Part shown: positions 8,411-16,959 of the stretch, in pieces
Layout: every line of letters begins with the position of its first letter
Position numbering within the stretch: the first letter of the stretch is position 1
DNA from: Burkholderiales bacterium
Lineage (GTDB): Bacteria; Pseudomonadota; Gammaproteobacteria; Burkholderiales; Burkholderiaceae_B
Assembly (NCBI GenBank): GCA_021300475.1
Contig: JAJTDO010000009.1
Span: forward strand, 12,283-45,395
Direction: 5' to 3'
Length of the DNA: 33,113 nucleotides
Made by a program: the position numbers and the translations under genes
Notes under the pieces: model-generated
Told to the model about the DNA's origin: nothing
Seen by the model: the letters and a program-made list of their open reading frames with translations, nothing else
Databases searched by the model: none

Positions 8411-9010
8411 CTAAGCTTTGGTGCCCAAGCCTTGCCATTCCTGACGTGGGGTGTGCTCTGTAGTCTCCAGCAAATCAAACAAGTCCAAAACCCTTCTGGT
8501 GCTTTCTGCAAACAGATCGTTCATGGTTTCTGGCTTGTTGTAAAACGCGGGTACGGGAGGCATGATGACAGCGCCCATTTCTGTGGCGCTGACCATGTTG
8601 CGAAGATGGGCAAGATTCAGCGGGGTTTCCCTGGTTAGCAACACCAGGCGGCGCCGCTCTTTCAGCGTTACGTCAGCTGCACGGGCAATCAGGTTGTCTG
8701 AAAGGCCATTGGCAATGGCTGCAAGGCTGTGCATTGAGCAGGGGGCCACAACCATGCCCACTGTTTTGAAAGAACCGCTGGCAATGCTGTCACCTATGGA
8801 TTTTGGCGCGTGAACCACGTCTGCCAATGCTTCCACTTCCGCCTTGCCAAAATCGGTTTCTGACGACATGGTCAGCCAACCTGACGGTGACACCACCAAG
8901 TGGGTTTCAACGCCCGGATGCCGTTTTAATGTCTGCAGCAAATGCACCCCATACATGGCGCCGCTGGCGCCTGTGATCGCGATGATAAGGCGCTTGGGGG
9001 CATTTAGCAT
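8411..9010 (-). CDS. ubiX: Flavin prenyltransferase UbiX
   Basis: A 199-residue flavoprotein-fold enzyme starting KRLIIAITGASGAMYG (FMN/phosphate-binding loop), with the conserved VVAPCSMHSLAAIANG segment and a C-terminal AVIMPPVPAFYNKPETMNDL region. UbiX makes prenylated FMN from dimethylallyl phosphate, the cofactor that UbiD needs to decarboxylate the ubiquinone precursor. It is the last gene of the hemA-prfA-prmC-grxD-ubiX run, with only three bases between grxD and ubiX. No UbiD gene is visible in the window. Confidence 0.95.
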   Translation of the reverse strand: MLNAPKRLIIAITGASGAMYGVHLLQTLKRHPGVETHLVVSPSGWLTMSSETDFGKAEVEALADVVHAPKSIGDSIASGSFKTVGMVVAPCSMHSLAAIANGLSDNLIARAADVTLKERRRLVLLTRETPLNLAHLRNMVSATEMGAVIMPPVPAFYNKPETMNDLFAESTRRVLDLFDLLETTEHTPRQEWQGLGTKA

Positions 9011-9013
9011 GGT

Positions 9014-9328
9014 TTAGGACTTCTGGCCGAGCAAGGCCTGCAATTCACCGGCTTGGTACATTTCCGTCATGATGTCTGAGCCGCCAATGAACTCGCCATT
9101 CACATACAGCTGTGGCACGGTGGGCCAGTTTGAAAACTCTTTGATGCCTTGGCGGATTTCAGGGTCTTCCAGAACGTTCACGGTAAAAATGTTGTCCACG
9201 CCGCAGGCGCGCAGAATCTGAATGGCCCGACCGGAAAATCCGCATTGCGGAAAGCTGGCGGTGCCCTTCATGTACAGCACCACGGGGTTGGCTGAAACCG
9301 TGGCTTGGATTTGGTCTTTAATGCTCAT
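9014..9328 (-). CDS. grxD: Monothiol glutaredoxin (Grx4 type)
   Basis: 104 residues with the monothiol active site CGFS (Cys29), the KGT motif (residues 21-23) and the TVPQLYVNGEFIGGSD stretch that binds glutathione. CGFS glutaredoxins bind a glutathione-ligated 2Fe-2S cluster and act in Fe-S delivery rather than disulfide reduction. It sits 46 bases downstream of prmC and is tightly followed by ubiX. Length and motifs are entirely normal. Confidence 0.95.
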   Translation of the reverse strand: MSIKDQIQATVSANPVVLYMKGTASFPQCGFSGRAIQILRACGVDNIFTVNVLEDPEIRQGIKEFSNWPTVPQLYVNGEFIGGSDIMTEMYQAGELQALLGQKS

Positions 9329-9374
9329 GGTGATGGGTCCTGATGAATCAAGTTCGAAAGAAGTTTCAAGTTTA

Positions 9375-10217
9375 TCAGCAGGCGGGCCTGCGTGCGCATA
9401 TCATTCTGTCGAGTCCGGCGAGATCTTGATGGCTTTCACAGTCACATAGACCGGCTGCCGCAAAAATTTCCAGAATGGTTTCGCGCTGATGGTAGCCGTG
9501 CTCCACCCAAAGTATGCCGTCAGGGGTCAGATGTCGCATTGCCGCCTGCGCAAGCGCACGGTAGGCGGACAGTCCGTCTGAAAAGTCCGTTAGTGCCACG
9601 GCGGGCTCGAAACGCAAGTCGCCCTGGTGCAGGTGGGGGTCGCCGTAGACAATGTAGGGTGGGTTGCTGATGATCAGGTCAAAGGTGGCTTCGGTTTCAA
9701 AGGCTAGCAACCAGTCAGACGCTCTGAAATGTACTTCAGCTTTCAGTTGGACTGCGTTTTCTTGGGCGATGCACAGCGCTTTTTCACTGACATCGCAGGC
9801 GTGCACCTCAAGGCTGACCTTGCTTTCCAATGCGAGTGTAATTGCGATTGCGCCACTGCCTGTGCCCACGTCAAGTACCCGCAAGCGTTTCTTGGGGGGC
9901 ACGGGTTGCTGCAGGCTTGCGAGCACTTTTTCCAGCAGTTCTTCAGTTTCAGGTCTGGGTATCAGTACGGCGGGGCCGACCTTGAACGGGCGGCCGTAGA
10001 ACTCTTGGGTGCCGGTAATGTAGGCAATGGGCTCGCCCTCTACCCGTCTGGCCAGCAAGGCATGAAACTCGGCGTGCTGCTCGTCTGTAACGGGCTGGTC
10101 TTCACGTATGAGCAACGCTGCGCGGGTTAATTTGAGCAGATGTTGCGCCAGCAGACGAACCTCATTTAGAGGCAGTCCAGTTTCTGTGGCGCATGTGCGC
10201 AAAGCCAGCAAGGCCAT
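9375..10217 (-). CDS. prmC: Peptide chain release factor N5-glutamine methyltransferase
   Basis: 280 residues. An N-terminal helical domain (about 1-75) precedes a Rossmann methyltransferase domain with a SAM-binding loop DVGTGSG (116-122) and the catalytic NPPY motif (185-188). PrmC methylates the glutamine of the GGQ motif in RF1 and RF2, which raises termination efficiency. It lies two bases downstream of prfA, its own substrate gene, the classic prfA-prmC pair. Confidence 0.95.
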   Translation of the reverse strand: MALLALRTCATETGLPLNEVRLLAQHLLKLTRAALLIREDQPVTDEQHAEFHALLARRVEGEPIAYITGTQEFYGRPFKVGPAVLIPRPETEELLEKVLASLQQPVPPKKRLRVLDVGTGSGAIAITLALESKVSLEVHACDVSEKALCIAQENAVQLKAEVHFRASDWLLAFETEATFDLIISNPPYIVYGDPHLHQGDLRFEPAVALTDFSDGLSAYRALAQAAMRHLTPDGILWVEHGYHQRETILEIFAAAGLCDCESHQDLAGLDRMICARRPAC

Positions 10218-10219
10218 GC

Positions 10220-11302
10220 TTATTCTTCCTGTGTCATGGCGGCCAGTAGATCCGCCTGATGGGCGGTGGTCAGGCCTTCGATCATGTCGGAAATGTCACC
10301 GTCCATGATGTGATCCAGTTTGTAGAGCGTCAGGTTGATGCGGTGGTCTGTCATGCGGCCTTGCGGAAAATTGTAGGTGCGAATGCGTTCAGACCGGTCG
10401 CCGGAGCCCACCAGACTCTTTCTTTGTGAGGCTTCCTTGGCGTGTGCTTCTTGAGCGTATTTGTCTTTTAGCCGCGCAGCCAACACTTTCATGGCTTTGT
10501 CTTTGTTGCGGTGCTGCGAGCGTTCATCCTGGCATTCCACCACCAACCCTGTTGGCAAGTGGGTGATACGGATGGCGGATTCGGTTTTATTGACGTGTTG
10601 GCCGCCTGCGCCGGAGGCGCGGAAGGTGTCGATGCGCAAGTCGTCAGAGTTGATTTGCACCTCGGCCAGTTCATCGGCTTCTGCCAACACGGCAACCGTG
10701 CATGCAGAGGTGTGAATTCTTCCCTGCGACTCGGTAACGGGTATGCGTTGAACCCGGTGGGCGCCCGACTCGAATTTGAGTTTGGCGTAAACGTTTTCAC
10801 CGACAAGTCGCAGTATGACTTCCCGAAAACCACCGAGTTCGGACTCGTTGGCCGACATGGTTTCAATTTGCCAGCCTTGCCGTTCTGCATACCGGGTGTA
10901 CATGCGCAGCAGATCGCCAGCGAACAGGGCGGCTTCATCGCCACCGGTGCCGGCGCGAATTTCCAGAATGACGTTGCGGTTGTCGTCCGGGTCGCGGGGC
11001 AGCAAGAGCTGGGTCAGCGCGTCATCAAGCGCCTGCAAACGGGCTTGGGTTGCTGCGATTTCATCTTGCGCCATGTCTTTCAGGTCTGGGTCTGCAAGCC
11101 ACTCTTGTGCAGTTTCCAAATCAGATCGGGCTTTCAGGTAGACGGCAAAACGTTCGGTGGCGGGCAACAGATCGCTGCGCTCACGTGTGGCTTTCATGAA
11201 CATGGCCATGTCGTTGGCGGCGTCTTGGCGCGACAGATACTCGTCGAGGTCTTGCACGCGCTGAGACATGCGCTCAAGCCGTGCATAAAGAGAGGGTTTC
11301 AT
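10220..11302 (-). CDS. prfA: Peptide chain release factor 1
   Basis: 360 residues, the normal RF1 length. The GGQ motif that triggers peptidyl-tRNA hydrolysis is at 233-235 ([16 protein letters not shown]). The stop-codon recognition tripeptide reads Pro-Val-Thr (188-190) in [14 protein letters not shown], a variant of the common Pro-Ala-Thr of RF1 and clearly not the SPF of RF2. It recognises UAA and UAG. The gene begins one base after the hemA stop and is followed by prmC. Confidence 0.97.
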   Translation of the reverse strand: MKPSLYARLERMSQRVQDLDEYLSRQDAANDMAMFMKATRERSDLLPATERFAVYLKARSDLETAQEWLADPDLKDMAQDEIAATQARLQALDDALTQLLLPRDPDDNRNVILEIRAGTGGDEAALFAGDLLRMYTRYAERQGWQIETMSANESELGGFREVILRLVGENVYAKLKFESGAHRVQRIPVTESQGRIHTSACTVAVLAEADELAEVQINSDDLRIDTFRASGAGGQHVNKTESAIRITHLPTGLVVECQDERSQHRNKDKAMKVLAARLKDKYAQEAHAKEASQRKSLVGSGDRSERIRTYNFPQGRMTDHRINLTLYKLDHIMDGDISDMIEGLTTAHQADLLAAMTQEE

Positions 11303-11303
11303 G

Positions 11304-12575
11304 CTAATTCGATTGGCGGGTGCTGAAGAGCTGCGGCAACAGTTTTAGCAGTGTGTCGCGGTTTTCTGGGCTGGATTGGTGAAGCACCGACAAAGGTCCG
11401 TGCATGAACTTGTTGGTCAGGCGGTGTGCGAGTTGCTCCAGCACGGCATCGGCAGATTCACCTTTGGCGAGCATTTTGCGGGCGTGCTCAAGCTCGAAGT
11501 TAGCCAACGCCTGCCCCTTTTCCTGCAGTTCGCGGATGGTGGGTACCAGCCTGCGTTCCTGCACCCAGCGCATAAAATTCTCAACGCTGGTTTCGATGAT
11601 GGCTTCTGCTTGTTCAACCGCTCCGCGCCGGCTTTCCCGGCCTTCTTGAACAATGCCGCTGAGGTCGTCCACGGTGTAGAGAAATACGTCGTCAAGCCGG
11701 CTGACTTCCGGTTCAATGTCTCTGGGTACGGCAAGGTCCACCATGAACATGGGTTCGTGTTTGCGTTGTTTGCAGGCGGTTTTTACCATGCCCAAGCCTA
11801 TCAGCGGCAGGGTGCTGGCGGTGCAGGACACAATGACATCGTATTTGTGCAGCAGGTTTGGCAGGTCTGCCAGCGCCACAGTGTCTGCATTGAAGCGTTT
11901 TGCGAGTTGCTGCCCACGTTCCAGCGTACGGTTTGCGATGGCGATGTGCTTGGGGTGTTGGGCTGCAAAGTGCGTGGCGCAGAGTTCTATCATTTCCCCA
12001 GCCCCCACGAACAACACGTTGCGATTGCGAAGATCGCCAAAAATACGTTGCGACAAACGCACGGCAGCAGCTGCCATGGACACCGAATGGGCACCAATTT
12101 CCGTGGTGCTTCTGACTTCCTTGGCCACCGCAAAGGTGCGTTGAAACAATTGGTGCAGCATCAGGCCGAGCGTGCCGGCTTCTTCTGCGTGCCGGGCCGC
12201 CTGTTTCATCTGGCCCAGTATTTGGGCCTCGCCGAGCACCATGGAATCCAAGCCGCTGGCCACGCGAAATGCGTGTCTGACCGCTTCGTCGGCGGGACGT
12301 GTGTACAAGTGGGAATCAAGGCGGTCTGAGCTGACTTGCCGCTCTGAGACAAACCAGTTGAGTAGTTCGATGCGGGTGCTTTCAGCGTGTTCGCTGGCGC
12401 AGTAAATTTCCGTGCGGTTGCAGGTGGAAAGAATGGCGGCCTCGAAAGGCCGTGACCCCCAGCGGCTGGACAATGACTGCAGTGCCTGCGCCAATTGTTC
12501 TGCTGAAAACGCCAAACGCTCCCGTACTTGTAGGGGAGCAGATTGGTGATTCAAACCGACAGCGAGTAACTCCAT
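11304..12575 (-). CDS. hemA: Glutamyl-tRNA reductase
   Basis: 423 residues. The catalytic cysteine is Cys52 in STCNRTEIY. An NADPH-binding Rossmann domain follows (about 175-320, with [13 protein letters not shown]), and then a C-terminal dimerisation helix region. It reduces glutamyl-tRNA to glutamate-1-semialdehyde, the first committed step of C5-pathway heme synthesis. It is the first gene of the minus-strand operon, with hemA and prfA separated by a single base, as in many proteobacteria. The upstream gap to the response regulator is only 39 bases, so read-through from that gene is possible. Confidence 0.96.
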   Translation of the reverse strand: MELLAVGLNHQSAPLQVRERLAFSAEQLAQALQSLSSRWGSRPFEAAILSTCNRTEIYCASEHAESTRIELLNWFVSERQVSSDRLDSHLYTRPADEAVRHAFRVASGLDSMVLGEAQILGQMKQAARHAEEAGTLGLMLHQLFQRTFAVAKEVRSTTEIGAHSVSMAAAAVRLSQRIFGDLRNRNVLFVGAGEMIELCATHFAAQHPKHIAIANRTLERGQQLAKRFNADTVALADLPNLLHKYDVIVSCTASTLPLIGLGMVKTACKQRKHEPMFMVDLAVPRDIEPEVSRLDDVFLYTVDDLSGIVQEGRESRRGAVEQAEAIIETSVENFMRWVQERRLVPTIRELQEKGQALANFELEHARKMLAKGESADAVLEQLAHRLTNKFMHGPLSVLHQSSPENRDTLLKLLPQLFSTRQSN

Positions 12576-12614
12576 GCCACGAAACCGAACGCTAACTCGC
12601 TATTATACGCAGCC

Positions 12615-13361
12615 TTATGCCTCTACTTCTACTGCCTCTTCAACTGAACTCTTGATGGCGGGTTGAAGCAGACTTTTATCCAACACTTCCAAGCGGTAAC
12701 CGTAGCTGTACACCGGCGCCAGACGGAAGCCCTGATCTGGGCGCAAACCCATTTTTGAGCGAACGCGTGAAACGTGGGTGTCCATGGTGCGCGAAGGAAT
12801 GACTTCCTCGTGGCCCCATACGCTTTCCTGGATGTGCGAGCGTGACAGCGGTTTGCCCAGATTTCTGAACAGCAGCAGGGCAAGGTCGAACTCTTTGTGG
12901 GTCAAATTAACGCGCTGGCCCTTGACGTTCACAATGGCAGCCTTGGGTTCGAAGATCATGCCGGCAATGTCAATGGTTTCAGGCGCGGTGTCTTCTGGGT
13001 AGGCTCTGCGCAGCAATGCGCCTACACGTGCCACCAACTCTGCGCGACGCAGGGGTTTGATCATGTAGTCGTCGGCGCCTGCGGAAAGCGCCTGAACAAT
13101 GCTTTCTTCATCTGTGCGTGAAGTGACGAAGAGAATCGGGATTTTGTGTTCGACGTGACTGCGAACCCAACGCATGACAGAAAGACCGTCGTTGTCGGGG
13201 AGCATCCAGTCCAGAACCAGAAGGTCGAAACTCTCTCTGCGCAAGTCGTGTTGAAACGCCTTGGCCGAGTTAAATACGTGGCAGTGGTGCCCGGCAGCGC
13301 TTAATACCCATCGAATCATTTCGAGTTGGGTTGCGTCGTCGTCAAGTATTGCAATGCGCAT
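12615..13361 (-). CDS. OmpR/PhoB-family response regulator (orphan)
   Basis: 248 residues: a receiver domain (1-120) and a winged-helix DNA-binding domain (about 130-228). Receiver residues are intact: the acidic pocket Asp7-Asp9, phosphorylation site Asp51 in LVLDWMLPDNDG, Thr80 and Lys102 in IKPL. The wHTH region contains LTHKEFDLALLLFRNLGKPL and a recognition helix with SRTMDTHVSRVRSKM. A strong AGGGG ribosome site precedes the ATG. No histidine kinase gene is adjacent, so its signal is unknown. I do not recognise a specific named orthologue. Confidence 0.9.
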   Translation of the reverse strand: MRIAILDDDATQLEMIRWVLSAAGHHCHVFNSAKAFQHDLRRESFDLLVLDWMLPDNDGLSVMRWVRSHVEHKIPILFVTSRTDEESIVQALSAGADDYMIKPLRRAELVARVGALLRRAYPEDTAPETIDIAGMIFEPKAAIVNVKGQRVNLTHKEFDLALLLFRNLGKPLSRSHIQESVWGHEEVIPSRTMDTHVSRVRSKMGLRPDQGFRLAPVYSYGYRLEVLDKSLLQPAIKSSVEEAVEVEA

Positions 13362-13494
13362 GATGATCCCCTGAGGTCACTCTAAATCTAAATTTTTTCG
13401 CTAAATGCGTGTAACAATTCTGCTTGAGAGATTGTTTTTCAAAAGCGTAAATAACAGTGAAATCGTAGGCTTATTCTGATCTGTTCTGTGTGTT

Positions 13495-14118
13495 TTAGCC
13501 CACAGACGGTGGATTAAAAGCGCGCGCGCCAGCAAACATCATGGAAATCATCTGCTCTGCGCTGTTGAAAATTGCGACCCTGTCTTTGGGGCGGTCGATG
13601 TAATCGATGGCCAGAAAAAATACATGGTGTGCGATGTGGGTGAGAATATCAGCGATCAACGGTTCGGGTATGCCCGCCAGAAGCCGGCTGATGTGCAGGT
13701 CTTTTGCAATTTCTTCCGCCACTTGCCGCAGGGCTGCGCGAATGGATTGGCGCATTTCCGGCATGGGTCCGTAGGCTTCGCAGGCACCAATAATGACGGC
13801 CCTCGGGTTTTCCAACACCAAGTCGAAAAAGCGCTTTAGCAGGAGGGGGCGGATGTCGAGGTTGATTTCGCCGGCTGCGGCGAGTCTGACTTCGCCAAGG
13901 GCTTTCAGGACATCTGCCTTGACTTGGTCGATAACAGCCATGCCCAAGGCGTTGAGTGTGTCGAAGTGTCGGTAAAATGCCGGTGCTGAAAGTTTGGCTT
14001 TGCGCGTGATTTCACGGATTCCCAAGCTACTGAAGCTGCGGTGCTCTTCGGCCAGTTCGAGGGCTGCCTCGATGATGCGTTGCTTTCCATGGCTAGAGGG
14101 GAGAGGGATAGGGGTCAC
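13495..14118 (-). CDS. TetR/AcrR-family regulator, FabR-like
   Basis: 207 residues from a GTG start. The N-terminal helix-turn-helix (about 12-60) reads IREITRKAKLSAPAFYRHFD. The Phe-Tyr-Arg-His-Phe recognition helix plus LNALGMAVIDQ resembles FabR, the repressor of unsaturated fatty acid synthesis genes. The ligand-binding C-terminal part is all helical. A lipid-related role would fit the nearby fatty-acid island, but that is inference from the family and location; no operator was proven. No ATG is available in a sensible place, so the GTG is the likely start. Confidence 0.8.
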   Translation of the reverse strand: MTPIPLPSSHGKQRIIEAALELAEEHRSFSSLGIREITRKAKLSAPAFYRHFDTLNALGMAVIDQVKADVLKALGEVRLAAAGEINLDIRPLLLKRFFDLVLENPRAVIIGACEAYGPMPEMRQSIRAALRQVAEEIAKDLHISRLLAGIPEPLIADILTHIAHHVFFLAIDYIDRPKDRVAIFNSAEQMISMMFAGARAFNPPSVG

Positions 14119-14191
14119 GGCGCTTTCGTTTCAGTTTGATGGGAACGTTTTAAAATACTTGCCCGAGAACAATAGCAGATTTGACCATAAG

Positions 14192-14247
14192 ACAAGAAAC
14201 CACCTAGCACGCTTGGGTTAGGGCCCTGCGCGCCGGTGGTTTCTTGT
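14192..14247. repeat. 13-base perfect inverted repeat between amt and the TetR gene
   Basis: ACAAGAAACCACC at 14192-14204 is the exact reverse complement of GGTGGTTTCTTGT at 14235-14247, with a 30-base spacer. On the minus strand, the direction of both flanking genes, it lies just after the amt stop. It is not followed by a T-run, so it is not a textbook intrinsic terminator. It could be a weak terminator, a processing hairpin or a protein-binding site. Confidence 0.7.
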
Positions 14248-14258
14248 GCGGGACAGGC

Positions 14259-15461
14259 TCAGGAATTGGTTTCGCGTTCTGGTGTGGCCGAGACGCGGTG
14301 TATGGACAAATCGGCGCCGTTGAACTCTTCTTCAGCGTCGAGTCTGATGCCGACGGTCATGCGCAACCCGGCGTAGACCACGGTGCCACCGATCACTGCC
14401 ACTGCAATGCCGCCCAACGTTCCGATGACCTGTGCTGTAAAGCTGACGCCACCCAGACCGCCGAGCGCTGTGGAGCCGAAAATGCCGGCTGCAATGCCAC
14501 CCCATGCGCCACAAATGCCGTGCAGGGGCCAAACGCCCAGTACGTCATCGATTTTCAGGCGGTTTTGAGTGATGGTGAACAACCAAGTGAAGAGCCAGCC
14601 TGCAATACCACCAACTGCAAGCGCACCAAACGGGTGCATGATGTCTGAGCCGGCACACACGGCCACCAGACCTGCCAAAGGCCCGTTGTGAACGAAGCCG
14701 GGGTCGTTGCGACCTGCAATTAAAGCCGTCAGGGTGCCGCCGGCCATGGCCATCAAGCTGTTGACCGCAACCAGACCTGAAATTTTGTCGATGGTTTGGG
14801 CGCTCATGACATTGAAGCCAAACCAGCCAACGCACAATATCCACGCGCCCAAGGCCAAAAATGGAATGGATGAGGGTGGGTGTGCTGCAACGCGCCCGTC
14901 TTTTGTATAGCGACCCACGCGAGGCCCGAGTTGCAGAACCGCCATCAGGCCTATCCAACCGCCCACGGCATGAACTACCACGCTGCCTGCGAAATCGTGG
15001 AATTTGGCGCCAAAATGCGTTTCCATCCAGGGCTGTATGCCGAAGTTGTCGTTCCAGGCGATACCCTCAAAAAACGGATAGACAAAGCCCACCAGAAGTG
15101 CAGTAGCTGCCAGTTGCGGACCGAATTTGGCACGCTCTGCAATGCCGCCCGAAATGATGGCTGGAATGGCGGCGGCAAACGTCAGCAGGAAGAAAAATTT
15201 GGTGAGGGCAAATCCGCTGTTCTCTGAAAGGCTCTGCGCGCTGCTGAAAAAGCCCGTTCCGTAGGCAACGCTGTAACCGATGACAAAATAAACCACGGTA
15301 CTCATTGAAAAGTCAGTCAGGATTTTTACCAGTGCATTGACCTGATTTTTGTAGCGGACAGTGCCGACCTCCAAAAACGCAAAACCTGCATGCATTGCCA
15401 GCACCATGATGGCGCCCAACAAAATGAACAGGGTATCGGTTGCTATTTTTAAGTTTTCCAT
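14259..15461 (-). CDS. amtB: Ammonium transporter (Amt/MEP/Rh family)
   Basis: With the ATG at 15461 the protein has 400 residues and about 11 membrane helices. The twin-histidine pore pair is visible: His164 in VVVHAVGGWIG and His314 in PLHGICGAWGG. The ISGGIAERAKF signature is also present. It imports ammonium at low external concentration. An upstream TTG at 15566 would add 35 residues without family resemblance, and the sigma-54 promoter lies within that stretch, so I reject it. No glnK gene is adjacent, unlike the common glnK-amtB pair. Control by NtrC and sigma-54 is supported by the two upstream sites. Confidence 0.94.
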   Translation of the reverse strand: MENLKIATDTLFILLGAIMVLAMHAGFAFLEVGTVRYKNQVNALVKILTDFSMSTVVYFVIGYSVAYGTGFFSSAQSLSENSGFALTKFFFLLTFAAAIPAIISGGIAERAKFGPQLAATALLVGFVYPFFEGIAWNDNFGIQPWMETHFGAKFHDFAGSVVVHAVGGWIGLMAVLQLGPRVGRYTKDGRVAAHPPSSIPFLALGAWILCVGWFGFNVMSAQTIDKISGLVAVNSLMAMAGGTLTALIAGRNDPGFVHNGPLAGLVAVCAGSDIMHPFGALAVGGIAGWLFTWLFTITQNRLKIDDVLGVWPLHGICGAWGGIAAGIFGSTALGGLGGVSFTAQVIGTLGGIAVAVIGGTVVYAGLRMTVGIRLDAEEEFNGADLSIHRVSATPERETNS

Positions 15462-15528
15462 GGGTGCAGGATCGTATGTGGGTTGAAGCCCCAAAACAGG
15501 GCGTAGGTTAAAGAGCCACCGCAAAACA

Positions 15529-15544
15529 CGCAAAACACATGCCC
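15529..15544 (-). promoter_or_regulatory. Sigma-54 (RpoN) promoter of amtB
   Basis: On the minus strand the sequence reads GGGCAT-GTGTT-TTGCG, against the RpoN consensus TGGCAC-N5-TTGCA. The invariant GG and GC dinucleotides have the exact spacing. Mismatches are only at the outer positions and the sixth base. Initiation about 12 bases downstream would give a leader of roughly 55 bases before the amtB ATG at 15461. Confidence 0.65.
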
Positions 15545-15572
15545 GAATTCGGTGCTGGATTTTCAAATATTT

Positions 15573-15589
15573 TGCACTGTCTTGGTGCT
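15573..15589. promoter_or_regulatory. NtrC-type enhancer site upstream of amtB
   Basis: TGCACTGTCTTGGTGCT matches the NtrC dyad TGCACC-N5-GGTGCA except at the sixth and last positions. Its centre lies about 60 bases upstream of the predicted sigma-54 start site, a normal enhancer position. The same gap carries the divergent thiolase promoter region, so an effect there cannot be excluded. Confidence 0.6.
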
Positions 15590-15733
15590 TTGCTTTTTTA
15601 GGCCGTAAACTTGATGAATTGAGACAAGCCTTGTTTGCAGGGCTTACTATTGTCTGCTTTTGTCTGTCGGCGTTTTTACTTGGTGTAAATTTAATTCAAG
15701 ATTTTTCGTCCGAATGACAATAGGAGATTTTCA

Positions 15734-16939
15734 ATGGCTGATGCCTACATATACGACGCGGTAAGAACACCCCGCGGCAAGGGAAAAAAAGATGGCAGCC
15801 TGCATCAGGCCACGCCTGTCTGGTTGATTCAAACTTTGCTGCGCGCACTGCAGACGCGCAACCATCTGGACACCTCTTTGGTCGATGACGTGGTGTTGGG
15901 GTGCGTCACACCCGTGGGCGAGCAGGGCGCTGACGTGGCCAGAACGGCTGTATTGGCCGCCGACTGGGCAGAGTCCGTGGCTGGTGTGACCTTGTCGCGT
16001 TTCTGCGCTTCCGGTTCCGAAGCGGTGAACCTGGCCGCAGCCAAGGTGATGAGTGGCATGGAAGACATGGTTGTGGCCGGTGGCATTGAGTCCATGAGCC
16101 GTTGGGCCATGGGCAGCGATGGCGGTGCGTGGGTGATGGATCCCTCTATCAATTCCAAGCTGAGTTTCATTCCTCAGGGTGTGAGTGCTGACTTGATTGC
16201 AACACTTGAAGGCTTTAGCCGTCACGATGTGGATTCGTATGCAGTTGAGTCGCAGCGCCGTGCGGCCAGCGCCCAAGCGGCGGGTCGTTTTGGCAAATCG
16301 ATTGTTCCGGTCAGGGACTTGAACGGTCTGATGATGCTGGACCGGGATGAAACCATCCGGGGTGAGGCCACCGTTGAGGGCCTTGGCAAACTTGATCCGT
16401 CTTTTGCAATGATGGGCGCCATGGGCTTTGATGCCACTGCCTTGGCCAAGTACACCACGGTCGAAAAAATCAACCACGTGCACCACGCGGGCAATTCGTC
16501 CGGCATTGTGGACGGTTCTGCGCTTATGCTGATCGGTTCAGCCGAGGCGGGTAAAAAAGCGGGTTTGAAGCCACGTGCCCGCATTCGTTCTTGTGCTGTT
16601 ATCGGTTCCGAACCCACCATCATGCTCACCGGTACAACACCGGCCTGCCACAAGGCCTTGCGCAAAGCCGGCATGTCGGCCGCTGACATTGACTTGTTCG
16701 AGATCAACGAAGCATTTGCAGTGGTTCCGATGAAAACCTCGCGTGACCTCGGTGTAAGCCTTGACCGCGTGAATGTGAACGGTGGTTCGATTGCCATGGG
16801 TCACCCACTGGGCGCCACCGGTGCCTTGATTCTGGGTGTGTTGCTTGACGAGTTGGAGCGTCAAAACAAGAGCACGGGTCTGGCGACGCTGTGCGTGGGT
16901 GCCGGTATGGGCATAGCGACCATCATTGAACGCGTTTGA
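15734..16939 (+). CDS. Acetyl-CoA C-acyltransferase (thiolase, FadA type)
   Basis: 401 residues. Thiolase active-site residues are all visible: nucleophile Cys91 in [10 protein letters not shown], His357 in GHPLGATGA and Cys387 in LCVGAGMG, plus INEAFAVVP. It cleaves 3-ketoacyl-CoA with CoA to release acetyl-CoA, the last step of beta-oxidation. A TAGGAG ribosome site lies just upstream of the ATG. It heads a plus-strand operon; the fadB-type gene starts 20 bases after its stop. Biosynthetic acetoacetyl-CoA thiolase is an alternative, but the gene context favours degradation. Confidence 0.92.
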   Translation: MADAYIYDAVRTPRGKGKKDGSLHQATPVWLIQTLLRALQTRNHLDTSLVDDVVLGCVTPVGEQGADVARTAVLAADWAESVAGVTLSRFCASGSEAVNLAAAKVMSGMEDMVVAGGIESMSRWAMGSDGGAWVMDPSINSKLSFIPQGVSADLIATLEGFSRHDVDSYAVESQRRAASAQAAGRFGKSIVPVRDLNGLMMLDRDETIRGEATVEGLGKLDPSFAMMGAMGFDATALAKYTTVEKINHVHHAGNSSGIVDGSALMLIGSAEAGKKAGLKPRARIRSCAVIGSEPTIMLTGTTPACHKALRKAGMSAADIDLFEINEAFAVVPMKTSRDLGVSLDRVNVNGGSIAMGHPLGATGALILGVLLDELERQNKSTGLATLCVGAGMGIATIIERV

Positions 16940-16959
16940 AGGCTCAGGAGAATATTAAA

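Noticed and set aside
10511-11326. Open frame of 271 codons on the plus strand
   Set aside because: It lies wholly antisense to prfA, which has unmistakable motifs. The translation has no family features.
11376-12329. Open frame of 317 codons on the plus strand
   Set aside because: Antisense shadow of hemA. Long antisense frames are expected in GC-biased genes.
14259-15566. Ammonium transporter starting at TTG 15566
   Set aside because: The additional 35 residues are not family-like, and the sigma-54 promoter lies inside that stretch.
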